Positions 55,133 to 64,000 of a stretch of 64,000 nt of DNA are shown here, one piece after another (position 1 is the first letter of the stretch; each line of letters begins with the position of its first letter). Below the pieces are notes generated by a model, which was given only the letters and a program-made list of their open reading frames with translations, was not told the DNA's origin and made no database searches. This DNA is from CAIWHR01 sp963741355 (GTDB lineage: Bacteria; Pseudomonadota; Gammaproteobacteria; Burkholderiales; Casimicrobiaceae). The DNA is taken from NCBI GenBank assembly GCA_963741355.1, contig CAVUIG010000010.1, positions 17,876 through 81,875 of the forward strand. The letters run 5' to 3'. The translations under genes were made by a program, and so were the position numbers.

Positions 55133-57286
55133 CTACGGCGCTTTCGCGGGCCCCGCGATGCCGAGTTCCTGGACGAGGAACGTGTACACGTCGGCCTCCT
55201 CCTGGATGCGCGTTTCCAGCGCCGTGCCGATGCCGTGCCCCGCTTCGGCCTCGGTGCGAAGCAGAATGGGATTGCCGGACGACGTGGCGATCTGCAGCCG
55301 CGCCGCAAACTTGTACGATTCGTAGGGCGCGACGCGCCCGTCGTTTTCCCCGGTCGTGAGCAGTACCGCCGGATACTTGGCGCCGTCCTTCACGTGTAGC
55401 AGCGGTGAATAATCGTAGAGCGCCTTGAACTGGGCCGGATCCTTGGTGCTGCCGAACTCGGTGACGTTGAATTCGCCGTTGGCCTGTGTCTCCCAGCGCA
55501 GTGCGTCATAGATCCCCACCCGGCTCACGACGGCACGCATCATCTCGGGGTGCTGCGTCACGGCGGCGCCCATCGTCAGGCCTCCGTTGCTCCCGCCCAT
55601 GATGGCGAGACGACCGGGATTCGTGTACTTCCGGTCGACGAGATACTGCATGGACGCGGCGAAATCGTCGAACACGTTCTGCTTGCGCGTCAGATTGCCG
55701 GCCTGGTGCCACGCATCGCCGTACTCGCCACCGCCGCGCACCGCGGCCAGCGCAAACACGCCGCCGTAGTCGAGCCAGAGGCGATTCATGCCGCTGAAAT
55801 AGGGGGTCATGCTGATGCCGTACCCGCCGTACGCGTAAAGAAGGGTCGGGTTGGTGCCGTCGAGCTTGATGTCCTTGCGGTGCAGGATCATCACCGGAAT
55901 GCGCGTGCCGTCCTTCGACACCGCGAATCCACGCTCGACCACGGCATCGTCGAAATTGAAAGGTGGCTTGCCGTTGAGCTCTGTCTCGACGAGGCGGTTC
56001 GCGCCGGCATCGTAGCGATACCGAATGGACGGCGTGATGAAGCTCATCACCCGCACGATCGCGTTGTCGCCGTCGAGGATCGCGCTCACCGTCGTGTCGG
56101 AAACCGGCTCCGCCGGCAGCGTGCCGACGTCCTTTCCCTTGAGATCGAACATCTTCACCACCGACGGTCCCCCGTCGCGATACTGGACGTAGAGTCGCGA
56201 GCGCGCGACCGCCAGCGAATCCGCGGACAGGGCCGCTTCGGGGACGATGACCTTTGCGCTCGCGAGACGGGCGTCGGAAAGCGGGATCGCCAGGATCCGG
56301 CCGAGCGGCGCGCCCTTGATCGAGCGCGCATACAGGTTGCCGTCCTGCCCGATATCCATCTCCTTGATGCCGTCGGCAAAGTCGGCCACGCGCTGCCATT
56401 CGCCGCGCGAGCGCTTGAGGTAATACGCGATCTCGCCGCCGTCGCCATTCCTGACACTCGCGACGAGTTCGTTGCCGTCGCGGCTGCCGTGCAGCGCGAT
56501 TTCGGCGATGCGCGGAAAATCACGCCCGATCACGTAGCGGTCGGAAGCGACCGGCGTGCCGAGCCGATGGAACCAGACCGTCTGGTAGAAGCTCTGGTCG
56601 GCCTCGGAGCGCTCGCCCGGGGCCGGATATCGCGTGTAGTAGAAGCCCGTGCTGTCGCCGGACCATTCGAAGCTGCCGCCCGCCGTCGGCCGGTGTACAC
56701 CCGGCACCGTATCGGCCAACTGCTTTCCGGTTGCGACGTCGAGCACGTAGGCCGTGCCCACCTCGCTGCCGCTTTTCGACAGCGACAGCACGACGTGCTT
56801 GCCGTCATAGGAAGGTGCATAGAAGTCGATGGTCGTTCGCCCGGTCGGGTCGAGGACCGTCGGATCGAGCACGACCCGCTCCTTGCCGACATCGAGATCG
56901 AGCGGCAGCACGACCAGCGCCGATTGGTTCTTCGGCGGCGCATACTTCATTGCGAATACGACGCCGCCGCGATAGCGGAAGTCATATCGCGCAATCGTCC
57001 GCGCGCGCAGCAGCTCACCCACCCGACCCGCAATCACCGCGTGCTGTGGAACGGAATCGAGGAATTTCCGCGTCAGCGCGTTCTCCTCCCGCACCCACCC
57101 TTTGACGTCGGCGGCTCCGACGTCCTCCATCCAGCGGTAGTCGTCGACCACCGTGACGCCGTGAAAGGTCTCGGACACCGGACGCTTGGCCGCGGGTGGA
57201 TAGGCGGGCGTTCCTTGGGCTGCCGCGGTCGACGCGGCCAGCGCGAGTGCCGCAGCGAGGGCACATCCTGCAACATAGGGGCGCAT
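55133..57286 (-). CDS. Exported prolyl oligopeptidase (S9A family)
   Basis: Serine peptidase of 717 aa with an N-terminal signal (GCALAAALALAASTAAAQG). The beta-propeller domain spans about residues 80-430; catalytic Ser in GGSNGGLTMG, Asp in TTGENDGRV and His in EAGHGIGT near the C-terminus. ATG 57286 is used; MVEPP upstream is less likely. Probably periplasmic cleavage of proline-containing peptides. The frame is fully intact although both neighbouring regions are full of breaks. Confidence 0.93.
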   Translation of the reverse strand: MRPYVAGCALAAALALAASTAAAQGTPAYPPAAKRPVSETFHGVTVVDDYRWMEDVGAADVKGWVREENALTRKFLDSVPQHAVIAGRVGELLRARTIARYDFRYRGGVVFAMKYAPPKNQSALVVLPLDLDVGKERVVLDPTVLDPTGRTTIDFYAPSYDGKHVVLSLSKSGSEVGTAYVLDVATGKQLADTVPGVHRPTAGGSFEWSGDSTGFYYTRYPAPGERSEADQSFYQTVWFHRLGTPVASDRYVIGRDFPRIAEIALHGSRDGNELVASVRNGDGGEIAYYLKRSRGEWQRVADFADGIKEMDIGQDGNLYARSIKGAPLGRILAIPLSDARLASAKVIVPEAALSADSLAVARSRLYVQYRDGGPSVVKMFDLKGKDVGTLPAEPVSDTTVSAILDGDNAIVRVMSFITPSIRYRYDAGANRLVETELNGKPPFNFDDAVVERGFAVSKDGTRIPVMILHRKDIKLDGTNPTLLYAYGGYGISMTPYFSGMNRLWLDYGGVFALAAVRGGGEYGDAWHQAGNLTRKQNVFDDFAASMQYLVDRKYTNPGRLAIMGGSNGGLTMGAAVTQHPEMMRAVVSRVGIYDALRWETQANGEFNVTEFGSTKDPAQFKALYDYSPLLHVKDGAKYPAVLLTTGENDGRVAPYESYKFAARLQIATSSGNPILLRTEAEAGHGIGTALETRIQEEADVYTFLVQELGIAGPAKAP

Positions 57287-57412
57287 GGGAGGTTCCACCA
57301 AAATGAAGGCGCGAAGTTACACGAAGCGCCGAGCAATGGACAGCGCTAATTGCCCCGTGTTTGACCGGCGGGAGGACCCCGCCCGCCGCGGCACCGAACG
57401 CCGGCGCCGGCA

Positions 57413-58087
57413 TCACGCCGGGATGCCGACTTCCTTCAGCATCGCCCTGATGCCGTTCCAGCAGATCTGCACGCCGATGCTGAGCACGATGAACGCCGAC
57501 AGCCGCAGCACCACGATCATTCCCTTGTGGCCGATGCGCGCAGCGAACCGGTCCGCGTACCGGTACGTGAAAAGGATCGTGACGGCGACGATGAACGCGC
57601 CGATGATGGCGGCGAGCAGCTGGACCAGCAGGTGATCGAGCGTGTGCGCATGGTTGGCGCCGATCGTGACGGCCACCGACATCACGCCCGGGTCGACCGT
57701 CAGCGGCATCGTCAACGGATAGAACGCCTTGGCCAGCGCGGCCACGGACGCCTGCCGGGGATCCGCGGCGGCCTCGGCCGGCTTCGAGTCGTCATTGAGA
57801 AGCTTCCAGCCGAGCGCGCAGACCACGGCGCCGCCCGCCACCTGTATGACGGGAACCGACAGCCCGAACAGCCGCAGCACGAACGAGCCCAGCAGCATCG
57901 ACCCCAGCAGCAGCGCGAACGAATACACCGCGATGTGCCGTGCCAGCGCGCGCCGGGTCGGCTCGTCGCAGCCGGCGGTGAGCCGCAGGAAGATCGGGGC
58001 ATCGCCGGGAGGATTGACCACGGGCAGGACCGCGCCGACGACGACGAGGATCGCGCCGGAGAGTTGAACGAGGTCGGACCAGAGCAT
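57413..58087 (-). CDS. MarC family membrane protein
   Basis: 224 aa, about six membrane helices, beginning LSGAILVVVGAVLPVVNPPGDAPIFL, with KAFYPLTMPLTVDPGVMSVAVTIGA, the family signature. MarC proteins were once linked to multiple antibiotic resistance but their function is not known. ATG 58087. Separate from pbpC (178 bp gap). Confidence 0.9.
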   Translation of the reverse strand: MLWSDLVQLSGAILVVVGAVLPVVNPPGDAPIFLRLTAGCDEPTRRALARHIAVYSFALLLGSMLLGSFVLRLFGLSVPVIQVAGGAVVCALGWKLLNDDSKPAEAAADPRQASVAALAKAFYPLTMPLTVDPGVMSVAVTIGANHAHTLDHLLVQLLAAIIGAFIVAVTILFTYRYADRFAARIGHKGMIVVLRLSAFIVLSIGVQICWNGIRAMLKEVGIPA

Positions 58088-58265
58088 CGCGTCTTCGCAG
58101 GGGTGGCCGGGTGGCGGCCGTTCGAAAGGATACAGCGTGACGGCGCTCTCGCGGAGCGGCGACGCCTCGAGCCGCCGGCTCCGAACCGGCGCCGGCTGGC
58201 AACGCTGATGAGCTTCGCAGGATCTGTTCGCCGCTTCGATCACCGAAGCGGCGAACGGCGAAGCA

Positions 58266-60482
58266 TCAGTCGCGGTCGGCCGAAACTTCCGGCGCCGGCT
58301 CCTCGCGGGGACCGGAGGCACGACTCTGTCCGGCAGCCGCGTTTCCGCGCACCTCGAACGCGACGCTGGAAAGCGCCTTGCCCGTCGCGTCCTCGAGCGC
58401 GAGCGTGTGCCGGCCGGACGTCGGCGCCCAATCGGCGCGTCCGCGCCGGCTGGCGCGTATCTCGACACCGTCGAGCCGCCAGCGCAGGCCTGCGATCGCG
58501 GGCGAGGCGACGAACGCGACGCGCTGCGCGGCACGGAATGTCCGGATCGAGCGCGATGACGGCCCGGCGCCGGATAGCGGATCCGCGGCGTGCGCCGGCG
58601 GAATCGACCCCGCCGTCGTTGCCCGGGGTACTGGTCGCCGCGCACGCGTCCATCGCCGTGCCGCGACGAACCATTCGCGCGCGCGCTCTCGACGGGCGGC
58701 TCGAACGCGACCGTGCGCTGCGCGACGCCGGCGGGCGCCGCCGCCGGCACCGACGCGTCGGCGCGATGCAGCCAATGCACGAGTCGCGCCAGATCGGCGC
58801 CGCGCCGGTGACGCCGGAAACGTCGCGCATCGGCGCGCCGGAGAAATTGCCGACCCACACGCCGACGGTATAGCGCGACGTGTAGCCGATGCACCAGTTG
58901 TCGCGCATGTCCTTGGAGGTCCCGGTCTTGGCCGCGCTCCACACGCGCGTCGCCAGCGGATTTTCCAGGCCGAACGTGGGCGCCCGCGCGCCGCGGTCGG
59001 CGAGGATGTCGGTCACGATGAAGCTCGCGGCCCGGCCGAAGACGCGGCGCGGTCTCGCGGCCTTCGCAGCATCGCGCCGCGATGCGCGTCGGCGCCGGCC
59101 ACGCCGCCGTTGGCCAGCGCGCGGTACGCATTGGTCAGCGCGAGCAGCGTGACATCGGCGCCGCCCAGCGCCAGCGCCGCGCCGTAGTAGTCGTCGGTTG
59201 CGTCAGCGTGTCGAAGCCCAGCGCGCGCAACGTGTCGTGGAAGCGGTCGAGGCCGACGAGCTCCAGCGTGCGCACGGCCGGCACGTTGAGCGAGCTCGCG
59301 AGCGCCGTGCGCACGCTGACGCTGCCGTGGAAGCTCGCGGTCGTAGTTCTGCGGCACGTACATGCCGCGCGCGGTGGCGATCGCGAGCGGGCTGTCGTCG
59401 ACCAGCGAGGCCGCCGTCAGCAGTCCGCGTCGAACGCGAGCGCGTACAGGAACGGCTTGAGCGTCGAGCCGGCCTGCCGCGGCGCGACCACGCCGTCGAC
59501 CTCCGCGGCGCGTCGACAGCTCGCCGCTGCTGCCGACGTAGGCGAGCACGTCGCCGGTCGCGTTGTCGAGCACGACGAGCGCGCCGTCCTCGACGCCGCG
59601 CGCGGCGAGCTCGGCCAGATGATCGCGCAGCGCGTCGATCGCGTAGCGCTGCAGCGCGCGTCGAGCGTGGTCGTGAGCTGTTCGCCCGGCGCCTTGAGCA
59701 GCTTCGCGGCGAGATGCGGCGCCAGTTCCATCGCGGCGGCAGGCGATAGCCGCCCGCCAGCGACACGCGAAGCCAGCGCGCGGATCGGCTCGCACGGCGA
59801 CGTCCGGCGTCGACGGCGCCGCGACGGCGCACGCGCGTTGCGCGACGAGCGCCGGCTGGCGCGCCGGGCGCGCGCAAGCAGCGCGACGAGGATCGCCGCC
59901 TCGCGGGCGTCGACGCCGGCCGGCGCCTTGCCGAACAAGCCCTGCGTCGCGGCGCGCAGTCCGCTGAGCTCGCCGCGAAACGACGACAGGTTGAGATACG
60001 CCTCGAGGATCTGCGCCTTGGTCCACGTGCGCTCCAGCGCGCGCGCGGCCGCCGCCTGGTCCCACTTCTGCGCCAGCGTGCGCGGCTCGCCGCCGTCGGG
60101 GCGCAGCGCCGGATCGAGCAGACCCGGCGAGCTGCATCGTCAGCGTCGATCCGCCGCGCGGCCGCCGGCCGTCGAGCTGCGCCACACGCTGTCCCACGCG
60201 GCGACCGCGAGGCCCGGCCAGTCGACGCCGTCGTGCTCGTAGAAGCGCTTGTCCTCCGCCGCGACGAGCGCCGCCGCCATCGCGGGCGAGACGTCGGTCA
60301 ACGTCACCCAGTCGAGCTGGCGCACCTTCGCATTGACGCGGATTTCGGAAAGCGGCGCGCCGTGGCGGTCGAGCAGCAGCGCTTCCGGACGAGACGTAGC
60401 CGCGCCTGGACGTCGGCGAACGACGGCAGCGCGAGCCGCTCGCCGCCGCGGGCGATGCCACGCGCAGCGCGAGCGCAATCAC
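58266..60482 (-). CDS. pbpC: Penicillin-binding protein 1C, many frame breaks
   Basis: Class A PBP. GTG 60482 overlaps the upstream stop (GTGA). N-terminal transglycosylase: AAEDKRFYEHDGVDW (catalytic Glu), GGSTLTMQLAGLLDP. Transpeptidase: STLKPFLYALAFD (Ser-x-x-Lys) and KTGTSKDMRDNW, then GVWVGNFSGAPM. C-terminal BiPBP_C-like domain ends at 58266. All parts are in order but spread over three frames with at least eight breaks. Its pairing with a bacterial alpha-2-macroglobulin matches the E. coli yfhM-pbpC locus. Confidence 0.85.
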
Positions 60483-63400
60483 GCGCTGCGCACCAGCGCA
60501 TCGGCCGGCTCATGGCGCACCGCCCACGCGGCGTTCGGCACCTCGCCGAACATTTCCGGCGCGTACATCGCCTCGACCCGCGTGGCCGGCAGGTTGAACG
60601 CGCCGGGATTGTTGAGCCGCACCGTGTACTCGACGACGAAGCGGCCCTTCGGCACATAGCGGAAGTACGCGCGATACGCGGTGAACGTCCGCTCCTCGAA
60701 CGCCGGCCACACGGTGCCCTGTTGCGTCTCGCCTTGCGTGGCGAGCGTCGAGTCGCCGCCGAGTCCGCGGCCGAGCGCCGTGCTGCCGGCGGGCAACGGA
60801 TCGTCGACGACCACCCACGCCATGTCGCGACTGCGCCTCGACTTCGAGGCGGATGCGCGCGATGTCGCCGCGCCGCCATTCGTCCTTCGTCTGCTGCTGG
60901 ATCGGCGTCACCGTGCGCGTGATCCGGTAGCCGCTCGACAGCGGCTCGTCAGCGGGATCGCGGCGATGCTTTGCAGCGTCACCCACGGCGCGCCGGTGCC
61001 GTCCTGCGCGAGCGTCGACGCTCGGCGCGTGCCGGCGGCCACGGCGAGCGTCTGCGCGAACGGCTTGGCGCCGTCGTCGGGCCTTGCCACGCGTGGCGAA
61101 CGTCTGCGCCGGCGAGCGTGGCGGTCGTCGTGCCGGTGACGCGGCGTCGCTTCGAACGCGCGCCGAGAATTTGTCGAGCGCGAGCACGCCCCACGCATTG
61201 GCCACCGTCGTGTTCCAGTGCCCGCGCTGCATGCGGCCGAGCGAGCCGCGCACCATCCGCGGCATGTCCTCTTTCCACGCCGGCGACGTCGTTGAGCGCC
61301 AGCAGCAGCTTGTTGGCATTGCAGTCGGCGGAGATCATGAGCCACCACAGCGCGTCGCGTCTTCTCGGTCGAGAAGCCCATCGTCGTGCCCTGGAAATTG
61401 AGGCGCGAGCGCAGGATCTGCTCGGCGGCCTTCGATCCGCTCGTCGTGGCGCGGCAGCTTCGGCTGGCGCTTGAGGATCAGGTACCAGTCGATCACCGCC
61501 GACGTCGGCCACAGGTTGGGCTCGATCGCGATGCTGTCGAGCCACTTGGCGTTGAGCGGTTCCGCGCGCCGCGACAGCGCTTCCAGCGCCGCGATCTTGC
61601 GGATCGACAGGTCCGCGGTCGGCAGCGCGGAGTAGCGGACGATGCGGCCTTCGACGAAGCCGATCAGCGCCTGCTCCATCCGCTGCGCGCTCGCGTCGGG
61701 AATCGCCCAGCCGGCCTCGTCCGCGATCGACAGCACGTAGGCGGTCAGCGTGTCGTCGCCGTCGCGCAGCAGCGTCCAGTACTTGACCAGCCCGTCGCGA
61801 TCGAGGTAGTCGGGCAGCGCGCTCATCAGCGCGTTCCAGCGCGCGCGTCGCGCAGGCCGATCGCGATCGACGCCTGCTGCTCGAAGCAGCGTGTACGGAT
61901 ACTGCTGGAGGAAGTCGCGCACGCCGGGCAGTTCGCCGGCGAGCTTGGCCTGCATCTGCACGTTGACGCCGCCGCGGCCCGGGATCGCGTCGGCCGGGCG
62001 CTGCACGGCGATCGACTGCGGCTGCGTCAGCTGCAGGATCGTCGCCTGATACGTGCGCTCGGGCACCGCCGGCACGACCTGCTGCGCGATCTTGAGCGCG
62101 TCGCGCGCAGGCGCCGGCGCCCGCCGGCGCGTCGCGCTCGGCCGCGTCGACCTGCCATTGCAGCGCGTGGCACCCGCCGGCACGTCGACCTCCCAGGCGA
62201 TCTCCTTCGCTTCGCCCGGCGCGAGCGTCGACGCTGCGCGGTCGAGCGTCGGCAGCGCGCCCGCCGTCCGGCGCGATGCGCGCGGCGAGCGTCGACGTCG
62301 AGCGGCCGCTGCGCCGCGTTGCGCACGGTGAACGTCGCGCGGAAGCGGTCGCCTTCGCGCACCAGCGGCGGCAAGCCCGACAGCAGCATCAGGTCCTGCG
62401 TCGACCGGATCGACGCGCTTCGCCGGTGCCGAAGAGGCCCGCGCCCGACGAGGCGACCGCGACGATCCGGAAGCTCGTCAGCGAATCGTTGAGCGGGATC
62501 TCGACCGTCGCGTTGCCCGTCGTCGTCGAGCGGCACGCGCGCTTGCCACAGCAGCAGCGTGTCGAAGAGCTCGCGCGACGACGCGCGGCCGCCGCCGCCG
62601 CCCGGCGGCGATCGCCTTGCGGCCGAAGTGCCGCTTGCCGATCACCTGCATCTGCGCGGTCGACGGTCTCCACTTCCTCGCCGCGGCGCGCCATCATCGC
62701 GTCCAGCAGTTTCCACGAATTGTTCGGCAGGAGCTCGAGCAGGCCTTCGTCCACCGCGGCCAGCGCGACCTCGCTGCCCTTGGGCGGCGCGCTGCCGTCG
62801 GGACGCCGCACGGCGATCGTCGACGCTCGCCTTGCTCGCGCACCTTGTACACGGCGCTGCGCCGGCGTCACCTTGACCGCGAGCTCGTGCGCGGCCCAGC
62901 CGACGCGCAATCTCGGCAAGGCCCATCTTGAACGACGGCTTGCCGAGATCGACGAGCGCGGTGGGCGCGACGTCGCCGATGCGTCCGCGCACGAGGAACG
63001 CGGAGACGAACACGTTCGGCGCGTAGTTGCCCTTGATCGGCACGTCGAGCATCGGGTCGTTGCGGCGCACCGTCGTCACGAACGCGTCGAGCACGCCTTC
63101 GCGCTCGACGGTGACGAGCGCGGTCGCGTCCTTGAACGGCGTGCGCACCTGGAAGCGCGCGACGTCGCCCGGCTCGTAGCGCTTCTTCTCGGGCAGCAGG
63201 TCGATGCGGTCGTTGTCGGATGCGGCGAACCATTGGTCGTCGCTCGGCCGCGACCCACGCATCGGCGCGGGTGACGCGCGGCGCGGCCGTCGGCATCGGC
63301 GGCCTGCGCGCGCAGGATGAGATTGCCCGGTGGCGGGCGGCGGCATTTCGCAGATCAGCAGGCCGTGCGCGTCGGTGGCGCCGTCGCACAGCTCGCCGAC

Positions 63401-64000
63401 GCGCGTCGTGTCGTAGCCGTGCTCGTAGGCGTAGAAGCCGCCGATCAGGCGCCGCCGGTGCGAATAGTAGTCGCGCTTGAACGCGTCGGTGCGCACGCGC
63501 ACGCCTGCCACCGGCTTGCCGCGCAGATCGACCGCGACCACGGTGAACTTCAGCCGCTCCTTGGTCGCGACCCAGCTGTCGGGCTTGATGCCCAGCACGA
63601 TCGCGCGACGGCCACAACGCGACGCGCGTCGCCGCCGTCAGCGTCTCGCCGTTGGGGTCGCGGTATTCGAGCTCGGCGACAGATCGCGCGGCTGTCGGAC
63701 CTGTCGACGTTCCTGACCGTCGCGCGCGCGCCGCCGGCGGCGTCGAGCGTCAGCGGAAGATCGGTGCCGCGCTGCGGCCCCGTTCGCCGGTGCGCCTCGG
63801 CCCCGCGTCTTCTCGTATTCGTCCGGATCGGCGAACGTGGAGGCCCGTCGAAACTCGCGTCGCCCTGCTCCCGCTGGCCTTCCTTGACGTCGCCGGCGGC
63901 GAAGCGTAGTCGTCGAAGTCGGCGAACGCGACCTGCTTGGCTTCGATCTGCGTGCGCAGCGTACCGGCAGACCGCCCGCGCCGCCGCCGGCGAGGTACGA
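60479..64000 (-). CDS. Bacterial alpha-2-macroglobulin (YfhM-like), 5' end outside window, many frame breaks
   Basis: Large envelope protease trap; the N-terminus lies beyond 64000. Visible: WVATKERLKFTVVAVDLRGKPVAGV (MG domain, about 63.5 kb), YEPGDVARFQVRTPFKDATALVTVE, PIKGNYAPNVFVSAFLVRG, a helical domain with the thioester CFEQQASIAIGL (61865-61888), and a receptor-like C-terminal region ending AYFRYVPKGRFVVEYTVRLNNPG with stop 60479. Thioester is intact once a one-base break beside it is ignored, so it can covalently hold attacking proteases. Frames change many times; probably technical. Acts with PbpC in wall repair after protease damage by analogy to E. coli. Confidence 0.83.

Overview
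The window is a GC-rich chromosomal segment that most resembles a betaproteobacterium, probably a member of the Burkholderiales. The gene families and their order point there: yqgE-yqgF-pyrR-pyrB-pyrC', pilGHIJ-chpA, yicC-gmk-rpoZ-spoT, a ppx/sixA/ppk cluster and an IPTL-CTERM surface protein. I saw no rRNA, tRNA, CRISPR array, phage or complete insertion sequence.

Layout. 0-7.8 kb: an exported dienelactone-hydrolase-like protein, the pyrimidine operon with a catalytically dead PyrC', an exported BON protein, a MITE-like repeat and an EF-G-like GTPase. 7.9-17.5 kb: the type IV pilus chemosensory operon pilG-pilH-pilI-pilJ-chpA. 17.8-26.2 kb: ilvA (three frame breaks), a second MITE-like repeat, then ppx, a YqeB-like orphan, a DUF3562 protein, sixA, ppk and dnaQ. 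26-32.3 kb: a PP2C phosphatase/protein kinase pair, then yicC-gmk-rpoZ-spoT. 32.3-36.7 kb: a spore-coat-U type chaperone-usher fimbrial operon behind a sigma-54 promoter. 37-39.8 kb: an ECF sigma/anti-sigma pair divergent from a metallophosphoesterase-cupredoxin operon, with two matching promoter motifs between them. 39.9-47.5 kb: a Grx4-type glutaredoxin, a sugar-type ABC importer with a 2-hydroxyacid dehydrogenase, a MetE-core-like methyltransferase and a cold shock gene. 47.5-54.6 kb: one roughly 7 kb gene for a repetitive secreted protein (six DUF7933-like then eleven DUF11-like repeats and an IPTL-CTERM-like tail) behind a perfect sigma-54 consensus. 54.8-64 kb: a deleted queC relic, a prolyl oligopeptidase, a MarC protein, and the pbpC/alpha-2-macroglobulin pair running off the right edge.

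The regulatory DNA is the most informative part. Two surface systems (the fimbriae and the giant DUF11 protein) each carry a -24/-12 sigma-54 promoter, and the ECF module carries GGAATAAA-N15-GTCTA on both strands, which gives a concrete regulon hypothesis.

Quality caution. Single-base frame breaks are scattered through otherwise conserved genes, nearly all of them net +1 base. They become very dense in 47.6-54.3 kb and 58.3-64 kb. I read most of these as sequencing or consensus errors, so the affected genes are given full-length coordinates with the break described. The queC relic is different: it has lost most of the gene and a metal ligand, so it looks like real decay.
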